Of a DNA stretch of 64,000 nt, positions 10,813 to 19,688 are shown in pieces. This DNA is from Microbispora sp. H11081 (GTDB lineage Bacteria; Actinomycetota; Actinomycetes; Streptosporangiales; Streptosporangiaceae), in the NCBI RefSeq assembly GCF_012999535.1, contig NZ_JABBWV010000008.1, forward strand, positions 62,001 to 126,000, given 5' to 3'. Below the pieces are notes generated by a model. That model was not told the origin of the DNA. It searched no databases and saw only the letters and a list, made by a program, of their open reading frames with translations. Positions within the stretch are counted from its first letter, which is position 1. Each line of letters opens with the position of its first letter. The translations under genes were made by a program, and so were the position numbers.

Positions 10813-13113
10813 TTAGTAGGGCCAGGTCCAGTCGCGGATCTCGGCGGGGTCCTCGCCGTACTCCCGGGTGTGGGCGCGGGCGCGCAGCCGGGCGTCGGCC
10901 ATGCGCTGCCGCAGGTGCGCCTTGCGGCTGCCCAGGCCGGGCACCCGGTCGATGACGTCGATCACCAGGTGGAACCGGTCGATGTCGTTGAGCATCGCCA
11001 TGTCGAACGGCGTGGTCGTGGTGCCCTCCTCCTTGTAGCCGCGCACGTGCAGGTTGTCGTGCCCGGTACGCCGGTAGGTGAGCCGGTGGATCAGCCACGG
11101 GTAGCCGTGGAAGTTGAAGATGATCGGCTTGTCCGTGGTGAACAGCGCGTCGAACTCGGCGTCCGGCATGCCGTGCGGGTGCTCGGAGGCCGGCTGCAAC
11201 CGCATGAGGTCGACCACGTTGACCACCCGGATCCGCAACTCGGGCAGGTGCTCGCGGAGCAGCGCGGCGGCGGCCAGGGTCTCCAGCGTGGGCACGTCGC
11301 CGGCGCACGCGAGCACGACGTCGGGGTCGGCGCCCTCGTCGGTGGAGGCCCAGTCGAGGATGCCCAGCCCGCGGGTGCAGTGGACGACCGCCTCGTCCAT
11401 GCTCATCAGGTCGAGCACGGGCTGCTTGCCCGCCACGACGACGTTGACGTAGTCGCGCGAGCGCAGGCAGTGGTCGGCGACCGACAGCAGGGTGTTGGCG
11501 TCCGGCGGCAGGTAGACGCGTACGACCTCGGCCTTCTTGTTGACGACGACGTCGAGGAAGCCGGGGTCCTGGTGGCTGAAGCCGTTGTGGTCCTGGCGCC
11601 ACACGTGAGACGACAGCAGGTAGTTCAGCGAGGCGACCGGCCGCCGCCAGGGGATCTTGCGGGATGCCTCCAGCCACTTGGCGTGCTGGTTGAACATCGC
11701 GTCGACGATGTGGATGAAGGCCTCGTAGCAGTTGAACAGCCCGTGGCGGCCGGTCAGGAGGTAGCCCTCCAGCCAGCCCTGGCACTGGTGCTCGCTGAGC
11801 ACCTCCATGACCCTGCCCCCGGGGCCGAGGTTCTCGTCGGTCGGCAGCAGGGCTGCCTCCCACTCCTTGCCTGTCACCTCGAAGACGGCCGACAGGCGGT
11901 TGGAGGCGGTCTCGTCCGGGCCGAGCAGCCGGAAGTTCGTGGGGTTGGCCGCGATGACGTCGCGCAGGAAAGACCCGAGTACGCGGGTCGGCTCGGTGGA
12001 GGCCGTGGCCGGGGCCTTGACCTCGACCGCGTAGTCGCGGAAGTCGGGCAGCACCAGCGGGCGCAGCAGTTCCCCGCCGTTGGCGTGCGGGTTGGCGCTC
12101 ATCCGCAGCGGCCCGTCGGGCACGTTCGCCGTGATCGCCTCGACCGGCCGCCCGTCGGCGTCGAACAGCTCCTCCGGCCGGTAGGAGCGCATCCACTCCT
12201 CCAGGTACTCCAGCCGGTCGGGCCGGTCCCGCACGTCGGTCAGCGGCACCTGGTGGGCGCGCCAGGTTCCCTCGACCGGGAGCCCGTCGACCTCGCGCGG
12301 CCCGGTCCAGCCCTTCGGCGTACGCAGGATGATCATCGGCAGCGGACCGCCGTCGGCCATCTGGTCGAAGACCGTGTCGAGGGTGCCCGCCATGAGCTCG
12401 TGCATCTCGGCCGGTTCCTGGCCCGAGACGATGTGCGGGCGGTAGCCGTAGCCCTCGAAGAGCTTGACCAGCTCGTCCTCGGGGATCCTGGCCAGCACGG
12501 TCGGGTTGGCGATCTTGTACCCGTTCAGGTGCAGGATCGGCAGGACCACTCCGTCGGTGTTCCGGTCGAGAAACTTGTTGGAGTGCCACGCGGTGGCGAG
12601 AGGGCCGGTCTCGGCCTCGCCGTCGCCGATGATGCAGGCCACGGCCAGGCCGGGGTTGTCGAAGGCCGCGCCGTACGCGTGGGAGAGCGCGTAGCCGAGC
12701 TCGCCGCCCTCGTGGATGGAGCCGGGAGTCTCGGGGGCTACGTGGCTGGGGATGCCGCCGGGGAAGGAGAACTGGCGGAAGAGCCGGCGCATACCCGCGG
12801 CGTCGCGCGTGATGTGCGGATAGCGCTCGGTGTAGGTGCCTTCGAGCCACGCGTGGGCCACCGCCGCGGGACCGCCGTGGCCGGGACCGGCGATGTAGAT
12901 CATGTCCTGGCCCCGCTCCCGGATGATCCGGTTGAGGTGAGCGAAACAGAAGTTGAGCCCGGGAGTGGTGCCCCAATGGCCGAGTAGTCGCGGCTTGACG
13001 TGCTCGGGCTTGAGCGGCTCCGTCAGCAGCGGATTGGCCATCAGGTAGATCTGGCCGACGGACAGATAGTTCGCGGCCCGCCAGTAGGCGTCGATGTTCT
13101 CGTATCCGTTCAT
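10813..13113 (-). CDS. xfp: phosphoketolase
   Basis: Thiamine-diphosphate enzyme that splits xylulose 5-phosphate (and possibly fructose 6-phosphate) with phosphate into acetyl phosphate and a shorter sugar phosphate. The 766-residue protein is full length. [20 protein letters not shown], the ThDP motif [20 protein letters not shown] and the C-terminal [11 protein letters not shown] region are all present. I prefer the ATG at 13113, eight bases after AAAGGG, over a GTG two codons earlier that sits too close to it. A MarR-type gene starts 85 bp away on the other strand and is the likely local regulator. Confidence 0.96.
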   Translation of the reverse strand: MNGYENIDAYWRAANYLSVGQIYLMANPLLTEPLKPEHVKPRLLGHWGTTPGLNFCFAHLNRIIRERGQDMIYIAGPGHGGPAAVAHAWLEGTYTERYPHITRDAAGMRRLFRQFSFPGGIPSHVAPETPGSIHEGGELGYALSHAYGAAFDNPGLAVACIIGDGEAETGPLATAWHSNKFLDRNTDGVVLPILHLNGYKIANPTVLARIPEDELVKLFEGYGYRPHIVSGQEPAEMHELMAGTLDTVFDQMADGGPLPMIILRTPKGWTGPREVDGLPVEGTWRAHQVPLTDVRDRPDRLEYLEEWMRSYRPEELFDADGRPVEAITANVPDGPLRMSANPHANGGELLRPLVLPDFRDYAVEVKAPATASTEPTRVLGSFLRDVIAANPTNFRLLGPDETASNRLSAVFEVTGKEWEAALLPTDENLGPGGRVMEVLSEHQCQGWLEGYLLTGRHGLFNCYEAFIHIVDAMFNQHAKWLEASRKIPWRRPVASLNYLLSSHVWRQDHNGFSHQDPGFLDVVVNKKAEVVRVYLPPDANTLLSVADHCLRSRDYVNVVVAGKQPVLDLMSMDEAVVHCTRGLGILDWASTDEGADPDVVLACAGDVPTLETLAAAALLREHLPELRIRVVNVVDLMRLQPASEHPHGMPDAEFDALFTTDKPIIFNFHGYPWLIHRLTYRRTGHDNLHVRGYKEEGTTTTPFDMAMLNDIDRFHLVIDVIDRVPGLGSRKAHLRQRMADARLRARAHTREYGEDPAEIRDWTWPY

Positions 13114-13198
13114 ATCCACGACCCTTTCCCAATGGCGGCGGACGAACCAGGGTCTTTCGCCCCAAGATCAAGCTGCTCCCGGCGGTAGTCTTGGCGCC

Positions 13199-13699
13199 AT
13201 GTCCGGCACCCGATGGCTCGACGAGGATGAGCAGCGCACCTGGCGCGCCTACGTGCGGACGAGCCAGCTCCTCCAGGAGGCTCTCGAACGGCAGTTGCAG
13301 CGCGACTCGGGAATGCCGCACGCCTACTACATGATCCTGGTGGTCCTCTCCGAGTCGCCCGGCCGGACCATGACGATGACGGAGCTGTCCGCCATGCTCC
13401 AGTATTCGGTCAGCCGCCTGTCCCATGCCGTCTCCCGGCTGGAGGAGAAGGGCTGGGTGCGGCGGGTCAAGCAGCAGGAGGACCGGCGCACGACCGTCGC
13501 CGAGCTCACCGACGAGGGCTTCGCCGCGATCGTGGAGGCGGCGCCCGGCCACGTCGAAGAGGTCCGGCGGGTGCTGTTCGACCCCCTCACCCCCGGCCAG
13601 GTGCGGCAGTTCCACGAGATCCTCGCCACGATCCTCGCGGCCTTCGATCACCGGGCCGACGCCGAGCCTTCCCGCGCGCTCGACGGCGCCGCCCAGTAG
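13199..13699 (+). CDS. MarR-family transcriptional regulator
   Basis: DNA-binding dimer of 166 residues. The winged helix lies at about residues 58-108: TMTELSAMLQYSVSRLSHAVSRLEEKGW as the helix-turn-helix, then the wing VKQQEDRRTTVAELTDEG. It is divergent from xfp with 85 bp between the starts, which suggests control of phosphoketolase and of itself. Its ligand cannot be inferred. The ATG at 13199 lacks a strong ribosome site, so the transcript may be leaderless or nearly so. Confidence 0.88.
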   Translation: MSGTRWLDEDEQRTWRAYVRTSQLLQEALERQLQRDSGMPHAYYMILVVLSESPGRTMTMTELSAMLQYSVSRLSHAVSRLEEKGWVRRVKQQEDRRTTVAELTDEGFAAIVEAAPGHVEEVRRVLFDPLTPGQVRQFHEILATILAAFDHRADAEPSRALDGAAQ

Positions 13700-13755
13700 A
13701 TCCCGCCGTGGCCGTACGAGGCGGCCGGTCTCGCGCGCGACATGGTCAAGCCTGT

Positions 13756-14328
13756 TCAGCGCAGCAGGAGAGCGATGGCGACCTCCAGTCGTTCGAGGTA
13801 GACCTCCCGCGACGCGACCTGATGCTTGAGGCCGATCGACGCGCTGATCATCGTCTGCGCGACAAGGGGAGCCGCCTCGCGTCCCGACTTGGTGGCGACC
13901 GCGTCTGTGATCAGTTCCTCGAAACGCCGGCGCGGAGTCTCGACGATCTCTCCGAGGAGGTCGGGATTGTCCTCGATGACCATCACGACATCGCTCGCCA
14001 GCGGGCCGATGTAGCGGCCTGCCCACTGATCGAACGCTTCGAGGAGGCGCTCCGAAAGGGGTCGGCCGGTGTCGGCCAGGACGTGTTCGACCGCTGTGAT
14101 ATCGCGCTTCAAGGCCTGGGCTACCGCCGCACGGAACAGAGCCTCCTTCGAGGAGAAGAGGAAATAGAGCCCGGGCCGCGAGATGCACGCCGCCCGCGCG
14201 ACCTCCTCCATCGAGGTCTTCCGGTAACCGAATCGCGCGAACGTGACCATCGCGGAGTCCAGAACCGTGATCCGACGATCGGTGTCGGCGACCGTCGACG
14301 GCGGGTGACCGACCTCGGGACTGCTCAT
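13756..14328 (-). CDS. TetR-family transcriptional regulator
   Basis: Repressor-type protein of 190 residues. The N-terminal helix-turn-helix spans about 30-60 (FGYRKTSMEEVARAACISR, then GLYFLFSSKEALFRA). The C-terminal ligand domain is generic. It is divergent from the SDR gene with only 63 bp between starts, the usual arrangement for a TetR repressor and its target. Base usage in this pair is a little less extreme than nearby, which may mean they were acquired together. Confidence 0.9.
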   Translation of the reverse strand: MSSPEVGHPPSTVADTDRRITVLDSAMVTFARFGYRKTSMEEVARAACISRPGLYFLFSSKEALFRAAVAQALKRDITAVEHVLADTGRPLSERLLEAFDQWAGRYIGPLASDVVMVIEDNPDLLGEIVETPRRRFEELITDAVATKSGREAAPLVAQTMISASIGLKHQVASREVYLERLEVAIALLLR

Positions 14329-14378
14329 GACAGGAGCATACGAGCCGACGGCGAACTATTCAAAAAGAGTCTAGTGTG

Positions 14379-14391
14379 TATAGTCGCTGCC
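14379..14391 (+). promoter_or_regulatory. putative -10 box of a leaderless SDR promoter
   Basis: TATAGT at 14379-14384 lies seven bases before the SDR start codon, suggesting a leaderless transcript. Short inverted arms ACTAT and ATAGT flank this AT-rich 63-bp divergent region, the natural place for the TetR operator. No convincing -35 box is visible. Confidence 0.45.
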
Positions 14392-15363
14392 ATGACCCCG
14401 CGCGAACTCATCTCCACGCCCTTCACCTCCTCCAGCACCGCGGACGAGGTGCTGCGAGGCGTCGACCTCACCGGCGTCCGCGCGATCGTGACCGGAGGTT
14501 CCTCCGGAATCGGCGCCGAGACCGCTCGTGCGCTGACCTCTGCCGGAGCGGAGGTAACGCTCGCCGTCCGGAACACGACCGCGGGTGACGCCGTCGCCGA
14601 GACGATCGCGCAGTCGACCGGAGAGATCCCTCCCCGAGTCGTCCGGCTCGACCTCGCCGACGCAAGCACCGTCACGCGGTTCGTCGAGGCATGGAACGGC
14701 CCACTCCACCTGCTGATCAACAACGCGGGCGTGATCACCGGTGGCCTCGAACGTACGCGTGAGGGCTGGGAGTTGCAGTTCGCGACGAACCATCTCGGCC
14801 ACTTCGCCCTGGCCACCGGCCTGCACGACGCCCTGGCCCTGGGAGCGGCCGACCGTGACGGAGCACGGATCGTCTCGGTCAGTTCGACCGCGCACATGCG
14901 TTCCGGCATCGACTTCGACGACCTCCACTTCGAGCGTCGCAGCTACGACCCGCAGATCGCCTACGCCCAGTCGAAGACGGCGAACTCTCTCTTCGCCGTC
15001 GAGGCGACTCGCCGCTGGGCCTCCGACGGCATCATCGCCAATGCGGTGAACCCCGGCGGTGTCGCGACGGGACTGCAGCGCAACTTCACAGCGCGGCAGA
15101 AGGCATCGCTCGAGGCGGCCGAGGCCGCCGGCGTATTCACCTACAAAACGGTCGAGCAGGGAGCGGCCACCAGCATCGTCGCGGCCGTCGCGCCGGAGTT
15201 CGCTCACTCCGGAGGCCACTACCTCGACGATTCACAAGAGGCTTACACCGTGCCGGACGACGCCGACCTTGCGCAGCACCCGCACGGCGTCAAGGAATGG
15301 GCGCTCGACCCCACTGCCGCCAAGCGCCTCTGGACGGTCTCGACCGACCTGCTCCGCGTCTGA
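14392..15363 (+). CDS. short-chain dehydrogenase/reductase
   Basis: NAD(P)-dependent oxidoreductase of 323 residues, related to retinol-dehydrogenase-like actinobacterial SDRs. The cofactor motif is TGGSSGIGAETA (about 36-47), NNAG follows near 116, and the catalytic Ser, Tyr and Lys are seen in VSVSS and YAQSK. The substrate is unknown. The divergent TetR gene suggests induction by a small molecule. The ATG at 14392 follows a -10-like box closely and has no ribosome site, consistent with leaderless translation. Confidence 0.9.
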   Translation: MTPRELISTPFTSSSTADEVLRGVDLTGVRAIVTGGSSGIGAETARALTSAGAEVTLAVRNTTAGDAVAETIAQSTGEIPPRVVRLDLADASTVTRFVEAWNGPLHLLINNAGVITGGLERTREGWELQFATNHLGHFALATGLHDALALGAADRDGARIVSVSSTAHMRSGIDFDDLHFERRSYDPQIAYAQSKTANSLFAVEATRRWASDGIIANAVNPGGVATGLQRNFTARQKASLEAAEAAGVFTYKTVEQGAATSIVAAVAPEFAHSGGHYLDDSQEAYTVPDDADLAQHPHGVKEWALDPTAAKRLWTVSTDLLRV

Positions 15364-15381
15364 ACGTGATGATGTACATGC

Positions 15382-15879
15382 TCAGACCTTCGGGTTGTGC
15401 CGCGCTTCCGGGTTGCGGCGTGCGATGGCGGCGTTGAGCGCGGTGGCGAAGACCGTCCACCCCGTGTACGGCAGCAGCAGGAGCCCGGCCGTGCGGTCCT
15501 CGCGCAGGAGGCGGCGGGTCAGCAGGGCGTTCGACACGTCGAGGGCGAGGATCTCCGCGAGCGCGAGGCGGGGGTTGCGCGCCCTGAAGAACAGCGGCGG
15601 CCAGGCCGCGTTGAGCGCCAGGTTCACGGCGAGCGCCCACCGTAGGGCCGGCCGGGAGCCGTCGTCTGCCCGCGAGAGCGCGCGGGCGGACGCGTAGGCG
15701 ATCGTCGCGTACAACGGCGTCCAGACCAGGCCGAACGCCTGCGGCGGCGGCTGCCAGGAGGGCTTGCGCAGCCTGCCGTACCAGCCTGAGCCCGCGTCGG
15801 TGGACAGGCCGCCGACCGCCGCGGCCGCGGTCACGGCGAGTGCCGTGCGCAGCAGTGTCTTCGTCGATGTGGATCCCAT
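15382..15879 (-). CDS. tspO: TspO/MBR family membrane protein
   Basis: Five-helix inner-membrane protein of 165 residues. Family hallmarks WYGRLRKPSWQPP, FGLVWTPLYATIAYA and a helix ending LNAAWPPLFFRARNP are present. TspO proteins bind porphyrins and are linked to oxidative, light or tetrapyrrole stress. The gene lies just beyond the YbgA-sigma-LitR cluster on the same strand, which fits a light-stress role. The ATG at 15879 is preceded by GAGAGGAC; an ATG four codons earlier lacks a good ribosome site. Confidence 0.93.
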   Translation of the reverse strand: MGSTSTKTLLRTALAVTAAAAVGGLSTDAGSGWYGRLRKPSWQPPPQAFGLVWTPLYATIAYASARALSRADDGSRPALRWALAVNLALNAAWPPLFFRARNPRLALAEILALDVSNALLTRRLLREDRTAGLLLLPYTGWTVFATALNAAIARRNPEARHNPKV

Positions 15880-15907
15880 GGGTCCTCTCATGCCCGGTGG
15901 GGCGCGT

Positions 15908-16873
15908 TCATGCGGGGACGTGGTTGCGCAGGCACAGCGTGTCGGGATACGGGGACAGGTAGGTCTGGTCGCGGACGTACTCGATTCCCGCGCCTCTCGC
16001 GTGATGCCTGAGCAGGGCGAGCGGCACCGTCAGGGCGACCCTGCGGGCCTGGTACGACTCGATCACCTCGGCCAGGTCGGCCCGGCGGACCGGGTCGAGC
16101 GCCTCGCCGATCATGCCGAGGCAGTGGTGCAGGACGTTGACGTGCCGCCCGACCGTGGCCCTGGTGGCGAGGGCCGTACGGAACGCCCGGTCGTACTCCC
16201 GCGCCAGCGCCTCCCCCGGCCGTTCGCCCGCCGCCGCGACGAGCCGCCCGATCTCCCGGTAGGCCGCGGGCGCGTGGGCGAGGATCTGCATCTTGTGCCG
16301 GGCATGGAAGGCGACCAGGTCACGGGGGCGCCAGTCTCCGGCGAGCAGAGCCCGCAGACGGGCGGAGGCGAAGACGCGCTCGACGAACGCCTCACGCAGC
16401 ACGGCGTCGCGCAGCCTGCCCTCGTCCTCGATCGCCAGGCCGGGCAGGGCGCCGGCGATCACGGCGGCGAAGATCCCCCTGCCGTGCCGGTCGGCCGGCC
16501 CGTCCTCTCCGGCGTACACCGGGATCCCGTGGAGCCCGCAACTCGGGCTCTTCGCCTTGAACACGTACCCGTCGACGTCCGTCAGGCCGGCCGCGCGCTC
16601 GGCGGCGAGCGCGGTCATCGGGGCGGTCAGGTCCACGCGCGTCCTGCGGGTCGTCAGCCGGGGCCCGTCTGCCGAGCGCTCCAGGCGGAGCGTCTCACGC
16701 GGGGCGCCGAGGCCGATCTCGATCTCGGGGCAGATCGGCACCCAGTCCACGTGCTCCGACAGTTCGCCGGTGAGGAACCGGTCACGGCTGTGGCCGCCGT
16801 TGAACCGCACGGGAGCGCCGAGCAGGCAACTCGACACCGCCACCCTGGGCCTGGTCCCCTCCGCCGGTGCCAT
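15908..16873 (-). CDS. DUF523/DUF1722 (YbgA-like) protein
   Basis: 321-residue fusion of an N-terminal DUF523 domain (VAVSSCLLGAPVRFNGGHSR, then KAKSPSCGLHGI with paired cysteines) and a C-terminal DUF1722/YbgA domain (LVAFHARHKMQILAHAPAAY, HVNVLHHCLGM). The biochemical function is not established, but YbgA-type genes often neighbour photolyases and light-response genes. The start codon lies two bases after the sigma-factor stop, so the two are almost certainly one transcript and possibly translationally coupled. Confidence 0.88.
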   Translation of the reverse strand: MAPAEGTRPRVAVSSCLLGAPVRFNGGHSRDRFLTGELSEHVDWVPICPEIEIGLGAPRETLRLERSADGPRLTTRRTRVDLTAPMTALAAERAAGLTDVDGYVFKAKSPSCGLHGIPVYAGEDGPADRHGRGIFAAVIAGALPGLAIEDEGRLRDAVLREAFVERVFASARLRALLAGDWRPRDLVAFHARHKMQILAHAPAAYREIGRLVAAAGERPGEALAREYDRAFRTALATRATVGRHVNVLHHCLGMIGEALDPVRRADLAEVIESYQARRVALTVPLALLRHHARGAGIEYVRDQTYLSPYPDTLCLRNHVPA

Positions 16874-16875
16874 GG

Positions 16876-17397
16876 TCAGGCCGCCGGGCGCAGCAGCGTG
16901 GACAGCCGGTGCAGGCCGCGCGCCGTACGCGCCTTGACCGTGCCGAGCGGGACGCGCAGGTGCTCGGCGATCTCCCGCTGGGTCAGGTCCCCGTAGTACG
17001 CCAGCTCGATCGCCTGGCGCTGCACCTGGGGCAGGGCGGCCAGCGCGCGCAGGACGCGGTCGCGGTCGGCGAACTCGTCGCCGTCGAGCCGGCCGTCGCG
17101 CCCCGCGGGGTCGGGCACCGCCTCCAGCGGCACCGTCGCGGGCGTGCGCGCCCGCAGGTGGTCCACCGCGCGGTTGCGGGCGATGCCGAACAGCCACGCT
17201 GAGAGGCTGCGGCCCGGGTCGAAGCGGTGCCGGAAGCGCCACACCTCGGTGAAGACGACCTGCAGGACGTCCTCGACGTCCTGCGGCGGCACGAGTCTGC
17301 GCAGGTAGGAGCGTACGGCGGGCGAGTGGGCGCGGTAGCACTCGCCCAGGGCCCCCGGGTCTCCCGCGGCGAGGCGGAACTCCAGCGTCTCCTCCAT
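16876..17397 (-). CDS. ECF-family RNA polymerase sigma factor (LitS-like)
   Basis: Sigma-70 family protein of 173 residues. Region 2 spans about 22-90 (DVEDVLQVVFTEVWRFRHRF, LFGIARNRAVDHLR) and region 4 about 118-168 (RQAIELAYYGDLTQREIAEHL, VPLGTVKARTARGL). No anti-sigma gene is adjacent. The gene sits directly downstream of litR beside crt genes, the arrangement of the S. coelicolor light-induced carotenoid locus, where LitR controls the sigma factor LitS and LitS drives crt transcription. By that analogy this protein would activate crtEIB. AAGGGGGG lies three bases before the ATG, and two 11-bp direct repeats lie just upstream. Confidence 0.9.
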   Translation of the reverse strand: MEETLEFRLAAGDPGALGECYRAHSPAVRSYLRRLVPPQDVEDVLQVVFTEVWRFRHRFDPGRSLSAWLFGIARNRAVDHLRARTPATVPLEAVPDPAGRDGRLDGDEFADRDRVLRALAALPQVQRQAIELAYYGDLTQREIAEHLRVPLGTVKARTARGLHRLSTLLRPAA

Positions 17398-17414
17398 CGG
17401 CCCCCCTTGACGGA

Positions 17415-17436
17415 AAACTTATTCAAAACCTATTCA
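17415..17436 (-). promoter_or_regulatory. two 11-bp direct repeats, candidate LitR operator
   Basis: AAACTTATTCA and AAACCTATTCA (plus-strand reading) are adjacent at 17415-17425 and 17426-17436, about 18 bp upstream of the sigma-factor start. B12-dependent MerR photoreceptors of the CarH type bind 11-bp direct repeats, and the AT-rich block stands out from its GC-rich surroundings. Assignment to LitR is inferred. Confidence 0.55.
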
Positions 17437-17508
17437 TAGCTGCCCGCGCCCGCAGAGGGCAACCATGGGGGTCGAATGCCGGTTACAAAATGCGCCAAAG
17501 TGCGCGAA

Positions 17509-18525
17509 TCACCGCAGAGTGGTCATTACCGCCGAGATGGCGTCGCGAAACGTCGTCACCCGGACGACCTCCGCCGGCAGGTCGTCGCCCCACCCGGGGC
17601 CCCCGGCCACGACGCGGCAGGCGGGGCGCAGCCGCGGCAGCCCGGCCAGCGGCGCGGGATCGCCGGTCTCCCGCATCTGCGACCACACGAACACCGCCGC
17701 CGGGCCCAGGCGGCGCATCGCGTCCGCCAGCGCCGCGTACGGCGTGCGCGCCCCTAGCACGCGGGTCCCCACCCCGAGCGAGCCGAGCGCGGCCGCCAGC
17801 GCGTGGATCGGCAGCGCGTGCTGCTCCTCCTCGGCGGCGGCCAGCAGGACCGGACGGGGATGCGCGGGCGCGGGCGAGCGGGCGGCGAACCGCGCGAGCG
17901 CGACCTGGAGCCGGTCGGAGAACAGGTGCTCGACGTCGATCCCGGCGAGCGTGTCCTGCTGCCTGCGGCTGACCGCCGCGAACACCGGCAGCACGAGCCG
18001 CTCCCAGGTCCACACCACGCCGTGCGCCGCCAGCGCCGCGTCCAGCCCGGTGCTCACGGTCGGGGCGTCCAGCGCCGTCACGGCGCGGGCCAGCATGGCC
18101 GCCGACAGCACCCCGGGCTCCGCGGCCTGCCGTACGGCCGGCGCCGACGGCGGGCGCGGCTCGGACGGCGCGGGCGACGCCTCCGGTCCGGAGGACGACC
18201 GGGGCGCGGCGGCGGCCTGCCCGGACGGCGCCGCCCGATCTCCCGAGGCCGACCGCGGCCGCAGCGCCAGCTTCGCCGCGTCGGCGGGCGGCATCCCTGC
18301 CCTGATCAGCCGGTTCATCTCCTCCAGGCGGCGCAGGTCGGCGGCGTCGTAACGGCGGTGCCCGCCGGGGCTGCGCCTGCTCGGGCCGATGCCATACCTG
18401 AGGTTCCAGGTGCGCAGCGTGGACGCGGGCACGCCGAGCCGCCGGGAGACGGCCCCGATGCCGTAACCCGGCTCGTCCTCGGGGGCCGCGTTGTCGCCCG
18501 CCCCGGGCGCGTCCTCGTCTGCCAC
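17509..18525 (-). CDS. litR: MerR-type B12-binding photoreceptor regulator (LitR/CarH family)
   Basis: 338-residue light-responsive repressor. The N-terminal MerR domain (about 22-90) contains YGIGAVSRRLGVPASTLRTW and SPGGHRRYDAADLRRL. After a linker rich in A, P and S come a helical domain and a C-terminal cobalamin-binding fold with EEEQHALPIHALAAALGSLG, VLGARTP and VVAGGPGWG. In CarH/LitR proteins adenosylcobalamin supports DNA binding and light releases the protein. The position between an ECF sigma gene and crtE fits control of carotenoid synthesis. The GTG at 18525 has a GGGGTGAG ribosome site. Confidence 0.9.
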   Translation of the reverse strand: MADEDAPGAGDNAAPEDEPGYGIGAVSRRLGVPASTLRTWNLRYGIGPSRRSPGGHRRYDAADLRRLEEMNRLIRAGMPPADAAKLALRPRSASGDRAAPSGQAAAAPRSSSGPEASPAPSEPRPPSAPAVRQAAEPGVLSAAMLARAVTALDAPTVSTGLDAALAAHGVVWTWERLVLPVFAAVSRRQQDTLAGIDVEHLFSDRLQVALARFAARSPAPAHPRPVLLAAAEEEQHALPIHALAAALGSLGVGTRVLGARTPYAALADAMRRLGPAAVFVWSQMRETGDPAPLAGLPRLRPACRVVAGGPGWGDDLPAEVVRVTTFRDAISAVMTTLR

Positions 18526-18746
18526 CGCTCACCCCGTGTCCTCCGGCCGGTCGTCCCGGCCGCTCACCGTGCCCCCGCGGACCGTCTCCGTGGACCGCCC
18601 CCGTGGACCGCCTCCGCCCTGCCGGTCGCCCCCTGGCCTTGATTCGGCGGAGGAGCCCGGCACGGATGCAACCGCGGGAGCGGGCGGGCGCGAAAACTCT
18701 ACTGACGGCGCCGCCGATCACCGTAACGATCGAAGGAGCAGTGCGC

Positions 18747-19688
18747 ATGGTGACGTTGACCCGCGAGACCGGCGGCGTTCGGGACGAGACGCGGGAGCCG
18801 TTCGATCGCCACCTGTCCGGTCCCTCCGACGGCTTCGCCTCCGAGCCGTCCATGTTCGACCGGGCGCTGTTCGATCGGGCGCTGGACGACCTGCTCCGGC
18901 GTGAGATGGACCGGCTGACCTTCCTCGGGGCCGACGACCGGGAGACGTTGCGGCGGCACCTCGCCGCCTTCGTCACGGGCGGCGGCAGGCGGCTGCGGCC
19001 CGTCTTCGTGTACTGGGGCCACCGCGCCTCCGGCGGCTCCCCCGACGACCTCGGCGCCGTGCTGGCGGCGGGCTGCTCCGTCGAGCTCATCCACGCGTGC
19101 GCGCTGATCCTCGACGACGTGATGGACGAGTCGCCGCTGCGGCGCGGCCGGGTCACCGCCCACGTGGCGATCGCCGAGCGGCATCGGGAGCTCGGCTGGG
19201 CCGGCTCGCCGCGGCGGTTCGGGGAGTCGGCCGCCGTCCTGCTCGGCATGCTGGCCTTCACCTGGGCGGACTCCGCGCTGCTCGCCGACCCCCGCAGGCT
19301 GGCCGACGCCATGGAGGTCCTCACCCAGCTGCGCGTGGAACTGGCCGCGGGGCAGTACCTCGACCTGACCTGCGCCGCCCGGGGCGATGGCGGCCGACGG
19401 GAGGCCCTGCTGATCTCGACGTACAAGTCGGGCAAATACACGGTGGAACGGCCACTGCACCTCGGCCACGCCATCGCCGGGGGCGAGCCCGGCCTGCGCC
19501 AGGTCCTCACCGCGTACGCGCTGCCGCTGGGCGAGGCCTTCCAGCTCCGCGATGAAGTCGACCTCGCCCGCCGCCTCACCCAACCTGAACCCGCCCGCCC
19601 AGGGCCGGCCCAGCCAGGACAGGACCAGCCGAGACCCGCCGCGCCGGCTGGCTCCGCGGAGCCCTCGTCCGGCGGGGTCCGCCGGTGA
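18747..19688 (+). CDS. crtE: geranylgeranyl diphosphate synthase-like protein with altered C terminus
   Basis: Trans-prenyltransferase that should make GGPP for phytoene synthesis. The first aspartate-rich motif DDVMD is at residues 123-127, followed by LRRG, and the KSGKYTVERPL segment is normal. The second aspartate-rich motif should read DDxxD near residue 270, but the sequence is RDEVD and then changes into a proline- and glutamine-rich tail (about 275-313). About the last quarter of a normal enzyme is therefore missing, and neither alternative frame restores it. The protein may be inactive or have altered product length. AAGGAG lies eight bases before the ATG. The stop overlaps crtI by four bases. 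Confidence 0.85.
   Translation: MVTLTRETGGVRDETREPFDRHLSGPSDGFASEPSMFDRALFDRALDDLLRREMDRLTFLGADDRETLRRHLAAFVTGGGRRLRPVFVYWGHRASGGSPDDLGAVLAAGCSVELIHACALILDDVMDESPLRRGRVTAHVAIAERHRELGWAGSPRRFGESAAVLLGMLAFTWADSALLADPRRLADAMEVLTQLRVELAAGQYLDLTCAARGDGGRREALLISTYKSGKYTVERPLHLGHAIAGGEPGLRQVLTAYALPLGEAFQLRDEVDLARRLTQPEPARPGPAQPGQDQPRPAAPAGSAEPSSGGVRR

Noticed and set aside
10775..14188. A very long open frame antisense or out of frame across phosphoketolase
   Set aside because: High G+C keeps shadow frames open; composition is Arg/Pro/Gly/His-rich with no domains, while xfp explains the segment.
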